DNA of 64,000 nucleotides from Phytophthora hibernalis (taxonomy: Eukaryota > Oomycota > Peronosporomycetes > Peronosporales > Peronosporaceae): positions 248,001 to 312,000 of the forward strand of contig JAAKBF010000200.1 in the NCBI GenBank assembly GCA_012656075.1, written 5' to 3'. The stretch's first letter is position 1, and the number at the start of each line of letters is the position of its first letter. The position numbers were made by a program, and so were the translations under genes. The notes beneath the pieces are model-generated. The model was not told the origin of the DNA and did no database searches. It was given only the letters and a program-made list of their open reading frames with translations. Below, one piece after another: positions 21,156 through 31,428 of this stretch.

Positions 21156-23680
21156 ATGTTTCCAAATTTCACATCCCTCACTCAGAGAGAGCAAAAACGA
21201 CAGGAGCTAGTTGAAAGAGCTCAACGTCGAGTTCGTCAAGCTAAAGCGAAGCGTGAGATGTATGAAGGCGCTTCGTGGACTACTGATATCTCGAATGGAA
21301 TTACAACTGTTGTCAAGAAAGCAACCGAATCAACGCAGACAGACTCAACATCCGAGTCATCTGAGCCCTTAAAAACGCTGATTGATGAAAACTCCATAAA
21401 AACCCTGAGGTATCAACTACCCCGAAGTAAATGTTAAACCGATGATGGTCGATACTGCCGTCGAAGCAAAGCCTTCAGTAATTGATGTTGGTATCAACAA
21501 CACTCCTATCATGAATGATGCTATGGTTGGGGAAGATGCTCCTGATAATACAGAAAAAAATGTATTTAGTGATGATGATGATAACGTTGAAATCGAAGAA
21601 CAGAAGCGGTCAAAGCAAGCGGTTGCTGAAATATATTAGGTTTATCCAATTCTTGCAGACTTGTACATTCATCCTCTTGCGTCTAACGGTCGTCATCTAA
21701 CAAAGTACTACATCGGTAAAGATGCCAAGACATACAGTATTAGATTGAACAAGCTTGTTTTAGTCCCAACCATTAATTAGTCAGAGACATATGACCATAT
21801 TCGCGTGGTTATAACTAATGACGTTCGTTTCCTAAATTACATCAATGAAAAGAGGGAACGCAACGAAATGGGAACAGAGGATATAAATACTCCCGAACAG
21901 ATATGGCAATATATCGGTTCAAAAAGGAAAAGAGTCAATGCATCAGACGGGGATATTGCTGATCGTACCAAACAAAGACTTGAGGACAGTTTTCTCTTCG
22001 ATAATTCAACTTCCACAACTTCTGATCAAACTGATGGTAAAATCAAACTGTTTTGGTTCATAAGTAAAAATAAGGGTTTGCTTGAATCCAATGGTTTGAG
22101 AAAGAAGATTGTCCCTATTCTTAATGGACCAAGCAAATCATCTCCAATTGATAATGATAGATACGTTTGGGTTGATGGAAATTCGATTAGCGTCTATGGA
22201 AAAGAAAGCGATAGGTCTAAGTCAGCTATCACTAAAAGGGTGAATTGGCAACTTACTCTGCGTTCCTTTATAAATATGGTCAGAGACAGAGGACTTCAGT
22301 TAGAAATAATAGGTAATAATGACGAGGAAATTGACGTCAAGGAATTTACGCCAGTCGATGGGGAAGCAAAGCATGGAACAATGAGTGGCATCGATGAAGA
22401 TATGGATCAAAATCTGAGAAACGCGGACAATGATGCTAAAACGATATTGACTGATTATTATACACAGCTTCATTCGAAGGATATTGAAATACCTTTCAGG
22501 CTAATACCAGTGGTTGATACAACAAATGGAGTAAAACCTCATTCAACATACTATTTTGGTCAGCCAACTGAATCCAGACCTTTAAATATCATGACGGGAA
22601 ATAAATATAAAAAACATAAGCAAGTATCTGGTGCAGCTTGGAAGGGTTTCATGAGAACTATCAGGTGGATGGAAACCTTTACATCACTACTCAACGGGTT
22701 TGAGGATTTAGATCGGTATTTCAATGATGTTGAATATCGATTTCCATCAACGGATGAAGAAGCAGCTGAATTGCGTGAAGAGAAGAAATTGGACGAACAA
22801 AGACGTAAAAACCTTGATGATAACCTTAAGGCATTAAATGATGCGATACTCAAGTCTGTTCATGATATCAGAAGTCAAGTATCGAGGAATACGACCATGA
22901 CGATAACTTGCAAAGGCTTCATGATGACTCTGAGGCAGCTGCTCAGGCGTATGGTGAAGCTCAGAAGCGCTATGAAAAAGCTAAGGAAGCTGTGAGGGGA
23001 TCTAACTCAAAATCAGCGAGATCAGCACTGAAGGCAGTTACCGCAGCAATGCGAGCTACAAAGGCTGTATTCCAAGCGAAGGCTAAGAGATATTCTGACG
23101 CGAGTCAAATTTCCGGAAGTGGGTTGAAGGGACGTGGTCTTAGAGGCGCGGGTGTAGCTCCATTGGAAGGGGTTGTTCGTCGTGGAAGAACATACAACCT
23201 GAACGAGATTCAAGGATTAGCAACTCCGTCAGCATATACGTACAAGCAGATCGATAGCAAGTATATTCGCATTCCTGACCTTGATGCCAAAACGCTCGTT
23301 ATTGTTCAGCCCAATCGTCGCAAATGCGGGCCTAAATGTCAGATTAGTGATGGTCTTCAATCTATGATTAAGACACTCGTCTATAAGCAGAATAGCGATC
23401 AAGGCGCTTACGATAAGCTCAGTATCGACGATAAAAAGCTCTTCAAGGAGATCCTTGCGATCACACATCTCCAGTACAATTTCCATGATAAGCTTAGAGA
23501 CCCATTAGAGACCCATTAGAGACTCTTCGAGCTGAGTATGATAAGCTGAAAGGAGAGATGGAGTTAGGAAATGACAATCCAAGCATCATCAAGCAGCTGA
23601 AATCTCTTACGGTAGATATGTATAGCAATCGATTGATCGGTGATAGTGAATTCAAGCAAATTATAACTCGACTACTATAA
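21156..23680 (+). pseudogene. Large Polinton ORF with conserved C-terminal helical domain
   Basis: From ATG 21156 (preceded by CATATAGG) the gene can be followed for about 2.5 kb. The frame changes near 21420, TAG stops occur near 21637 and 21778, and it shifts again near 22890 and at an 11-bp tandem duplication at about 23498-23519. Visible parts are an acidic stretch (SDDDDNVEIEE), an Arg/Lys-rich middle (YIGSKRKRVNASDGDIADR, WVDGNSISVYGKESDRSK), a long coiled coil with Ala/Lys repeats, a Gly-rich linker (GSGLKGRGLRGAG) and a C-terminus with KLSIDDKKLFKEI and GEMELGNDNPSIIKQLKSL. The C-terminal pattern resembles a recurring domain of Maverick and adintovirus proteins. Function unknown; its size suggests a virion protein, but this is inference. 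Confidence 0.65.
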
Positions 23681-23743
23681 ATCATGAGGATCCCGCTTTT
23701 ATTAATCTGGTACGTGACTGTTTTATTTTTATACTATAGAAAC

Positions 23744-24004
23744 ATGTTCTTCTTCAACCCACGCATTATTTCCAGTTCAGGAGGTAGCTATGGCGAAAAC
23801 GCCGATCTCAACGTTGCCGAGCTTAAAGCCATCATGAAAAACCTTATCATCCATGATCGCCCCCAGAAGACTCAGGCAGCAGTATGGGCCACTGACCTTG
23901 ATAAGTCAATCAGAAAGGTAGATGCATCGACTCAGACGACTGAAGGAGCTCGCGTCTGGGCTTACCAACCCAAGAAAAAGACTGTGAAGACGTTTGCTAT
24001 CTAA
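23744..24004 (+). CDS. Small uncharacterised Polinton protein
   Basis: ORF of 86 codons (MFFFNPRIISSSGGSYG...VKTFAI). The ATG at 23744 is preferred over the one at 23684 because TACTATAGA, the motif seen before other ORFs of this element, lies at about 23732-23740. The hydrophobic residues read upstream would then be promoter. No family recognised. Confidence 0.55.
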   Translation: MFFFNPRIISSSGGSYGENADLNVAELKAIMKNLIIHDRPQKTQAAVWATDLDKSIRKVDASTQTTEGARVWAYQPKKKTVKTFAI

Positions 24005-24235
24005 GCAGTTCCACTTCGTACAAGTCTATTTGCATAGCCACGATAGACTGAATTTTTTATCGCTGATAGAAACCTGACTCTCCTTCAGGCGTTTTGGTGG
24101 GGAGGAAAACACTATCACCAAGAACGATAGTTTTATCAGCTTGTAATAGGGTCGATCCTACAATCTGATGCGGGTCATCATTAGTCAAATTGGTTTTGAG
24201 CTCTCTACTTGGTTTGCAACCCATGGTGTATATCA

Positions 24236-24504
24236 TTACCAAAGAAAAGTTTTAGAAAAACCAATCAGCTGTGTATTTATTTTCATTATCAATTGGTCCA
24301 TGTCGTTTGTAGTATCTATCTCTACGCTTCTTATCCTTGTGGTCATACTCGATATGCCCTTAGTGTCGTGCGATCTCGATACTGTTGATAAGGCTCACCA
24401 CTCCGCTTAATAGCACCAAAAGATACAATTCTACCATCAGCAAACACAGCATCATATTTCTTACCTTTACGAGTTGAAACGCGGAAACTATAAGCTGAAG
24501 TCAT
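24236..24504 (-). pseudogene. DUF5754-like small viral protein, frameshifted
   Basis: The minus strand from ATG 24504 reads KYDAVFADGRIVSFGAIK and YQQYRDRT, then in a second frame EYDHKDKKRRDRYYKRHG, then in a third TADWFSKTFLW before a stop. This order (substrate-like YDAV.F.DG...FG, YxxYxDxT, DH.DxxRR..Y..RH, WFS..LW) is that of short proteins of large DNA viruses and virophage-like elements often labelled DUF5754. Role unknown. The 230 bases between 24005 and 24235 hold only a weak 61-codon minus ORF that I cannot assign. Confidence 0.6.
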
Positions 24505-24516
24505 GATTATACTCAC

Positions 24517-26221
24517 TCAGAGATAATTGATTTTTGCTTTCAACTCCTCAATTTGAGACTGTTGCTCTTGGATAGCCTTGCAGAGCACACTAGTCAGCGA
24601 GGCAAAATCTACTCCCCAACCGTTGATAGGTAATCCAGCTTCATTCAGATCATCATTAGCTTCAATCTCCATAGCTTCTGGGATGATATCAACCAGCTCC
24701 TGGGCAATGAACCTCACATGGAGAGTTTGTTCCTGACGCATCCTATACTTTCTTGGCTTCATAGCCATAACAGCTTCCAAACCATGAGGGCATTCCTCAA
24801 TATCTGTCTGTAGTCTAATATCCGAAGCATTTGTATAAGCGCCTCCGCGGACAGGAACATATGAAACCCAATTAGAGTTTCCATCACATATACCCAGTCT
24901 AATATTCCCTATAGTTGAATCCGTTCCCATCGCCGGGTAATTCGCTTGGGACCAGTTGAAACGGTATATAGCCTTCCATCGGTACCGTATTTTGAATGGA
25001 AATATTTATTGCACCAAATCATACCATTAGCATGAATTGTTGCTTCTGGAGACGTCTGACTCCCTACCCCAATACGCCCAGAGCTATTCAGATACAATAC
25101 AGTAATATCATTTACCCCTATTCGAATTGGGTCGTTTGTTGAATTTCTGAGCCATACTCCGTTGGTATTATTTGAATTGGCGTTTTGGTTATACAGGTAA
25201 ATATCAAAATGCGATGTCGTCTGCCCTGCGGTTCGGGAACGGGTGGAATCAAATCGAGCACAACGATACCAAGAGCCAGACATATGTGATGAACTTCCTC
25301 TGACATAGAGATGAGCTGGTGATCCGCTTGTGATATCGGAGTTTAATACGTTTGCAAATATTCGTTTTGTTGAGAAGTTTGTACCAGTATCGACACTGTA
25401 AAAATCGCCGGTGCTGTCTAGCGTCATAACTTTATTTGAAGAGCCAATACCCAATGTGATGCCGGAGCTATAATTTAATTCTACATTCGATGCAGTTACT
25501 CCTGATAAAATACTTAGTGCAGAAGCGGTTGCTGTAATTGAAGTACCTCCTATTTTAAGAGTTGTAGCATCTACCGTTCCCGCAGTAAGAGTTCCGCTCA
25601 GGGTAATTGAACTCGTGGAAGTTGTGAGCATGCTTGATAGTGTGTATGAAGTACCTCCTTGTTGAAAAGTAGTTGCGCTTATCGTTCCCGCAGTAAGACT
25701 TGTGACCGATAGTGAATTTAAACCTGTAATAGAGCGCGATTCTCCGCTAAATGAAAGATTACCATTGATAGTCAGACTTGTGAGAGTACCAAGACTCGTG
25801 ATATTCGTCTGAGCTGCTGTTGATAGGGTTCCGGTCAATGTAGTTGCTGATAGTGAATTAATTCCACTGATATCTTTAGTTGAGTTGAGAACGAGTGATT
25901 TGGAAATATATGCTGTGCCTGGGGTGATACCAAGGCAATAACTAGGAGTAGCTGTTATTGCAGATCCATTTACTGTCAGACTGCTACATGCGAGCGCTCC
26001 GATTCCGCTGATGTTCCCACCCGTTCCCGGTACCAGTGCAACTCCCGTGGTTGCAACCCTTGGGTAATTCCTGTAAGGTAAGTTAGTCGGTAATCATTCT
26101 TACTAAGATACAATGTTTGGGCATAATCGTAAAAACCACTCGCGTCCAACGTCAGATAGAATGCAGGGTTGTAGATAGGTGATGCGAAAATTGGCTGCGG
26201 ATATGAGAAACCAGAGCTCAT
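24517..26221 (-). pseudogene. Fibre-like protein with C-terminal peptidase S74 chaperone domain
   Basis: From ATG 26221 an N-terminal part is followed (after a frame change near 26050) by Thr/Ser/Gly-rich repeats of the form LTAGTISATT, TLTAGTVDATTLKIGGTS, typical of beta-helical viral fibres. After another frame change near 24930 comes an intramolecular chaperone domain: SDIRLQTDIEE, LEAVMAMKPRKYRM, FIAQELVDIIPEAM, LTSVLCKAIQEQQ, ending in a coiled coil. S74 domains trimerise and self-cleave in phage tail spikes, and related proteins occur in virophages and polinton-like viruses. A vertex fibre is the likely role. It is divergent from the packaging ATPase. Confidence 0.8.
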
Positions 26222-26235
26222 GTTTGTTTTGTCTC

Positions 26236-26256
26236 GAACTATAGAGATATAACTAT
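26236..26256. promoter_or_regulatory. Shared divergent promoter between fibre and ATPase genes
   Basis: CTATAGAGATATA lies between the two start codons (26221 minus, 26267 plus). CTATAG is self-complementary, so the motif is presented to both genes. The same TATATAG/CTATAGA theme occurs before most ORFs of the element. Confidence 0.45.
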
Positions 26257-26266
26257 TTTATCGATC

Positions 26267-26950
26267 ATGAGTTCTATTCCCGACTTCGGTGGTTCTCTAC
26301 CGAAGAAATACAAGTCAGCCTCAATTGGCGACATCCCTGCGCTTGATATTAAATCGTTGTTTAGAATGGTTGTTCTTGGTCCATCGTTTTCAGGTAAGAA
26401 CAACCTATGTATGTTAATTCTTAAACATTCCCCTCACGTGTTCGCTCATCTAACGATTATAGCTCGAAATCCTCATCAAGAGCTATATGAGTATCTCCGT
26501 GATAAACTGGATGGATTCATTACTTTTGCTGATCCAGATACACACCCGAGTGTTGATCAAGTACCACATACGCCAATCAGTTCTAATAAGCCTGAGCTCG
26601 TCATCATAGACGACTACAGTAATGATAAGCTTCTTCAGAAGAATCTGTTCTCACACTACTACACAAGAGGTCGCCACTTCAAATTGAGTACAATTTTCCT
26701 AAGCCATAGCTACTTTGCCACCGATAAGATGATACGATTGAATTCAGAGTATGTAGCGATTTTAAAGGCCAATTCAAAGCGTGATCTTCAGATGGTTGTC
26801 AAAGATTTCAATATCAAAGGAGTTGATGAACGCTCAATCGTCTATTACTATAATAAAGCAACTGAGAGAAAAGGTCAGATGCTCTTCATTGACTCTGTTA
26901 AGGGTCAGATTCGATACAACTTCGATAGACCAATCAAAATCGAATACTAA
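26267..26950 (+). CDS. A32-like DNA packaging ATPase
   Basis: An intact ORF of 227 codons. It has a P-loop GPSFSGKN at about residues 44-51, in which Asn replaces the usual Ser/Thr after Lys, and a Walker B-like LVIIDDY near residue 110. The fold order (P-loop, then NPHQELYEYL, Walker B, LSTIFLSHSY) matches the FtsK-HerA/A32 packaging ATPases of Polintons, virophages and large DNA viruses, which pump the genome into capsids. It lies next to capsid and protease genes as in other Polintons. The coding frame is complete, unlike its neighbours. Confidence 0.88.
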   Translation: MSSIPDFGGSLPKKYKSASIGDIPALDIKSLFRMVVLGPSFSGKNNLCMLILKHSPHVFAHLTIIARNPHQELYEYLRDKLDGFITFADPDTHPSVDQVPHTPISSNKPELVIIDDYSNDKLLQKNLFSHYYTRGRHFKLSTIFLSHSYFATDKMIRLNSEYVAILKANSKRDLQMVVKDFNIKGVDERSIVYYYNKATERKGQMLFIDSVKGQIRYNFDRPIKIEY

Positions 26951-26993
26951 TTTATCTAAAAGAAATATGCTTCGTTTCATATACTAACTAATA

Positions 26994-27806
26994 TGGCAAG
27001 CTTTTGAAACTTGACAGTACCAATCTCATTCAAGATGGAACGAATTCCACATGGTGATACTCGTTCCCTGGTAGTACCGCCAACTTCGTTGATACAGTAT
27101 GCGCTATTCAATCCATAACAATGTACAATAGTGAGTACAATATCGATTCACTCCAATTTCAAAACACCTCATTTAAGATAGAGGTCCCTACCGCTGCTAT
27201 TCTTATGATGATATCAATCGTAGCATTCAGGCCGCTCTTGTCAATTCTGGAGCGTATCTGATTGATGCTTCTGGAAACAATGTTTTCTGCATCACAGTAA
27301 GTGAGAACAGCGTTTATTATGCATGCCAGCTTGATTTCTCTACAACACCATCAAGCCTTCCAACTGGATATACAAGACCCGCTACAGGGCTATATTCCGC
27401 GACTGGTACTGGATTGCCGACCACGGCCCGCGTTCCTCGTCTAATCATCGATAACGCTAAATTCGGAAAAGTACTCGGTTTTAAAGTTGGTACTTACCCT
27501 ACAACCGTAGCAACCGCTCAGCTATCGAACATAATTCCTCAAATTCATCCTACAAGCAGCTACATCGTTCGTTGCGACCTGATTAAAAATGAGTATGTTG
27601 CTTCGGGCGATATTCTGAGCGCTTTCTACCGGGGTGGTGCTCAGGTAGGTCAGCTTATTTCATACAAACCGAGTCAGTATGCATGGATGAACTGTCATAA
27701 CGGCTCTCGCTCGACTTTTACCATTAGCATCTACAACCAGGACGATAAGAAGGTCATATTCCACGATACCTCAGTATCAATCATGCTCCTACTTCGTTCG
27801 AAGTAA
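26994..27806 (+). pseudogene. Minor capsid (penton-like, single jelly-roll) protein
   Basis: The reading starts at ATG 26994 with a frame change within a few codons, a TGA near 27055 and another shift near 27205; from there to 27806 it is open. Visible are LDSTNLIQ, a strand-rich N-terminal half (YDDINRSIQAALVNSGAYLI), then RLIIDNAKFGKVLGFKVG, SYIVRCDLIKNEY and a C-terminal DDKKVIFHDTSVSIMLLLR. This fits minor capsid proteins of polinton-like viruses by pattern. Its place between ATPase and protease/major capsid genes agrees. A structural prediction would decide. Confidence 0.65.
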
Positions 27807-27844
27807 TGAACCCGAGCGCTAAAAAATTAGACCTTTATTTTTTT

Positions 27845-28581
27845 TCACAATCGAAAACTTCCTCCAGATTTCTTCTGCTTACGCATAGAACGAAGCTTCG
27901 CCATATGTTCTTTCATTTCAGGCGAACCCTTCGCTGGTCCCTTACCAACGCCGACGCCATAACGTCGTCGAACTTCACCTCGAACAGATTTGATTAGTGT
28001 TTCGTGTTCAGGCTTGGTTGCCTTCGATAATAGATACTTCTCTCCAGCATCAATACCATCAGTCAGAATTCCTTTACGTTTCGCATAGGATAGAGCATTC
28101 TTTGCAGCTCGCTTAACGTCAGCAACTGAGATACGACCACCTTCCTTCTCTACTTCGCTATCAGAGTCATAAACTCCAATGCCTGTCATAGACTTAATGG
28201 CGGCTCTGGCCGGAATAGCTGCTTGAGGGGCTCCCAACGCACTTGTCAATGCTGGTATTGCTACATCAACTGCTTTACTAAGAATGCCTGAGTCCTTAGC
28301 GACCTTGAACGCTGATTTGATACCTCCCAGACCTTAGACCAAATAGAACCACCTTGATCCCTCTTGTACCCCTTTTTGACCTCGTGTCGTGTGATGTCAA
28401 GACGCACACCACGAGCCGCCTTGCGCGCCTTGATAGCTTTCTCATATGAAGCTGGATGGAGATAGATAACGGAGCCACTACCTTTGAGTTCGTTTGCTGT
28501 TAGTGAGAGCTTACCGGTCTTGTAAACCTTGGTTAGCTTCCGGGCAGGTACGTCGCTGGAAATAGTTAATTCACGATACAT
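27845..28581 (-). pseudogene. Virion core-type basic protein with GGSFRL C-terminus
   Basis: Starts MYRELTISSDVPARKLTK at 28581, with GCTATATAGC just upstream. A frame change near 28320 joins GGSIWSKVW to the second part, which contains DVAIPALTSALGAP, KRKGILTDGIDAGEKYLL, a basic stretch (RGEVRRRYGVGVGKGPAK) and the C-terminus MKEHMAKLRSMRKQKKSGGS followed by FRL. C-terminal M-K-x-x-M-A-x-L-R...GGSF endings recur in DNA-binding or minor virion proteins of polinton-like and large DNA viruses. The protein may package DNA or contact the capsid; that is inference. Confidence 0.6.
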
Positions 28582-28653
28582 GGTTGCTATATAGCTTGAA
28601 ACATATTTATGAAAGAATAGTCAAATTCAAATCCTTAAACCTGTTGAGTAGAT

Positions 28654-28989
28654 TCATCTTCTTTTCTGTTTGCAATATAACCAAAGCATACACCATATTC
28701 CACAAAAATCGCCATACGTACCTTGGTATTGCTTGGGGTTGTATCGACCTATCCCGTACTTTGTCGGAGCTGCCTTACCCATTGAATCGAAGAATTCACC
28801 ATTATGGACAGCCTGCCAGTGCCCTACATCCATATTAGGTTGTCGTAGCAAAATCAGATATGTACCTTTCTTTGGGAGCGGCTTAGTTATCTCACTTGAT
28901 TCGAATATATCATCCAGATGAACACCAATACGGTTGTAAAGTTCAATGAGGTCATGATCCGATGTAATTGGTTTGATGAGGTGCGACAT
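28654..28989 (-). CDS. Adenain-like (Ulp1-fold) cysteine maturation protease
   Basis: An intact 111-codon ORF. The catalytic set is visible: His57 in VGHWQAV, Asp68 in EFFDSMG, Gln89 in YQGTYGDFCG and Cys96 in DFCGIWC. Spacing and context match adenovirus protease-like enzymes of Polintons, which cleave virion precursors during maturation. All four expected residues are present, so this gene may be functional. It is divergent from the major capsid gene across about 47 bases, which hold CATATAGAA. Confidence 0.88.
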   Translation of the reverse strand: MSHLIKPITSDHDLIELYNRIGVHLDDIFESSEITKPLPKKGTYLILLRQPNMDVGHWQAVHNGEFFDSMGKAAPTKYGIGRYNPKQYQGTYGDFCGIWCMLWLYCKQKRR

Positions 28990-29036
28990 AATAATTAATT
29001 TGTGTAAAGTATGTTAGGATCCATATAGAATCAACG

Positions 29037-30792
29037 ATGAGTGAAACTCAACTATCCGATCAGTATTTGTACCAGAGCTCACTAAAGAGCGATCCGGAGA
29101 TCAAGGTATCTTCCGGCAAGCGTACGCCTTTTGTTATCGATCTGAATCAGGGTTCGTACCAGAACGGTGTTATTACTATTGATGTCACTGCCCAGCTCAA
29201 TGGTAGTGAAGGGTTTGCTTCGCTTCGTGATGCATACATCATGCTTCCATACAAGGTCTCGATGAAGAATGGGGCTACGGCTCAGACTACCGCGGCTACC
29301 CGCTTCTGTGCTACTCTTAAATGTGGCAACTGGAATGTCATTGACTCGATGTCGCTCGAATTGAATGGAAAGACTATTATCAGTATGGCTGACTACAAGC
29401 TATTCTGGAATAACATTCGCGCTCAGACTGGTTATTGCCCTCAGTATGTTGAGAAGCACGGTGCTGAATCATTCCTATTCCCTGACGCTGCTCAGTCTGT
29501 TTCGTACAGTTCTGGAACGAACTCTATTAACGACGATGGTTATTCAAACACCGCTGTATTCTCTTCTTCGTTTGCAACTTCTTCCGCCGCGGGTGGAGCA
29601 ACTATTGCTAACGATGGTCTTGTTAAACGTCTTCTATCGAACCCTCCAACTGCTGGTGCTGATTTTACTTCTTCGTGGCCCTCAGTAGGTGGAGCCGCTG
29701 CCTCGACTACCATTGCTAATCAGACTGCTCGTGGTGCTTTCGTTGCCGGTGCTGCTACTGCGAACGCTGTTATGGGGACGTGGAACTACATGTTTAAGAT
29801 TAAGCTGGTTGATCTTCACCCTATTTTCAAGGAGTTGGACCTGATGGTTAACCCTCAGATTCGTCTTCGTTTCCGCGTGAATCAGGGTACTTCTGCAATT
29901 GCCGTAGATACTACAAAGGGTATGTCGCTAACAAGCACTAATCTTGCCTCAGGCAATGTATGCCCTGTAATAGTTGCTGCTTCTTCTTCTGGCAATCCTA
30001 TGGCTGGAGTTCTTGCCGCATCTGCCGGATTCAGCATATCGTGGGGTGCTGTAGTCAATGCTCTTGAACCTACCATTGATGGTACTTACATGCCTTTCAC
30101 GACAGCTCGTCTATATGTTCCGTTTGTACATCTTGAGAATCCTCAGGCCATCATCTCGAAACCTGTCAAGAAAGTTTGATTCAATGACTGTTACGCTCAT
30201 GGGTTCTACCAACGCGCTGGTACTGAAAAGCAATCGACTCAGCTCAATGCTGCTTTTGATCTTCAGCTATCTGCTTCGGTTAAGAACGCTAAGTATGTTA
30301 TCCTTCTCCCATTCGCCGAACAAACAAGTAGCTTCGCTTCCGCTGCTGTTCAAGAATTTCAGAGTCCTTTGATTCGGCTCCTTGGACGCTTCAGCCGGGT
30401 TCGTCAATTCGCAACTTCAATGTCCGTATTGGTTCTACTCAGTGCTTCGATATCTCACATGATTATGACTTCCATCATTTCCACAATGAGCTTGCGAAGA
30501 TTGAGCTATCAACGGCGATCTAACGCCTGAACTTGTCAATGGTCTGCTCGACTATCAGACTTGGTCGCTAACTAATCGTGTTCTCATTGCTGATGTATCT
30601 CGCCTGACTGAACGGGATGTTCCTCAGTCTATTCAAGTACAAGGTGTTAATGCCAGTTGCCAGGGTGTGAATATGTTGATCCTCGTAATTAGCGAACAAG
30701 AACTAACGTTCGAGAGACTAACCGGAGAGGTTCTAGACTTCACAACCGCGATACGATCTTTTAAAACAAAAAGGCTTTTTTCTCTTATTTAA
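29037..30792 (+). pseudogene. Major capsid protein (double jelly-roll candidate)
   Basis: The first 380 codons (29037-30179) are open, starting MSETQLSDQYLYQSSLKSD. Sense continues after a frame change at about 30178 (FYQRAGTEKQSTQLN, DLQLSASVKNAKYVILLPFAEQ) and again near 30370 and 30515 (DLTPELVNGLLDYQTWSLTN), ending about 30792. The total of roughly 580 codons fits Polinton/virophage major capsid proteins. Strand-rich segments such as GVITIDVTAQLNG, FASLRDAYIMLPYKV and MFKIKLVDLHPIFKELDLM, and its position beside protease, ATPase and minor capsid genes, support this. Sequence alone does not prove the fold. Confidence 0.8.
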
Positions 30793-31087
30793 GTTCCTTG
30801 AGTAGCTTAGGGCATTTCTCAATCACGAACTCACTCTTGCGAAGCCAGTCGATGTAATTTAGATCCATTCGACTGATCTGCTTGAGAGTCTTACCTCGAT
30901 ACTTTCCCCAAGTCATCATGTAGGAGTTATCATTATTGAGAAACTTGGAGTGTAGGAATATCTTGACTTCCTCGCTAATGTTTAGACTCGGTTGGTTGTG
31001 CATCCATCGACAATACCCAGGGTCAGAAGAATATACTTCTTCGATTGGCTTGCCCTTGTATTTTCCAAAAGTAAGTTTGCTCGACAT
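30785..31087 (-). CDS. Tandem ExoX-like C-terminal domain protein
   Basis: An intact 100-codon ORF containing two copies of one small domain: LTFGKYKGKPIEEVYSSDPG with YCRWM, and MTWGKYRGKTLKQISRMDLN with YIDWL. This (x-F/W-G-K-Y-x-G-K, then Y-x-x-W) is the pattern of the ExoX-like C-terminal or DUF3820-type domain seen in bacterial and viral nucleases. No nuclease core accompanies it. TATATAG lies upstream (about 31102-31109). It is convergent with, and slightly overlaps, the end of the capsid gene. Confidence 0.65.
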   Translation of the reverse strand: MSSKLTFGKYKGKPIEEVYSSDPGYCRWMHNQPSLNISEEVKIFLHSKFLNNDNSYMMTWGKYRGKTLKQISRMDLNYIDWLRKSEFVIEKCPKLLKELK

Positions 31088-31134
31088 GTTATCAGGTGGG
31101 TATCTATATACATACCCCTTTAATTTTTGAGAAA

Positions 31135-31370
31135 AATTATTTAATTAAGTTCGATTTCGTTAAGTTCGGTTTTGGGCTTTCGCTTTCGAGCTCGAATTTG
31201 GTCTATTCTTATCGTCGTAGCTCTTTTGATACGACAATCGATCGTCGCGCGTGCGCTGATAGTAGCGCTTCTGCGCTTCTTTGATGCGCTCTTTGTTAGC
31301 GAGGTATTGTTCAGGTGAGTACACCATGGGTTGTATATTAATAACTTTTTATTTATCAGGAATAAAAATA
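31135..31370 (-). repeat. Inner inverted repeat of the Polinton, right copy
   Basis: Inverse counterpart of 15241-15490, diverged but recognisable in leader, ORF and the trailing CGAACTTAA-type repeats. Identity is lower than in the outer TIRs. Confidence 0.7.
31141..31327 (-). pseudogene. Small basic protein in the inner repeat, right copy
   Basis: Starts MVYSPEQYLANKERIKEAQK, clearly homologous to the left copy. The first frame closes at 31160; the conserved tail IRARKRK...IELN lies in another frame and ends at 31141. The shift falls in the same stretch as in the left copy but differs in kind, so the two copies broke independently, or the stretch is prone to slippage. Confidence 0.6.
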
Positions 31371-31428
31371 AGGGAGGCAAAAAAATCCGCATTCATTTCT
31401 TTTCATGCCTATTCATGAGCTACAGTAG

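Noticed and set aside
23684..23743. N-terminal hydrophobic extension (LLLIWYVTVLFLYY) as a membrane anchor
   Set aside because: The TACTATAGA motif lies within it and a better start exists at 23744, so it is probably promoter read as protein.
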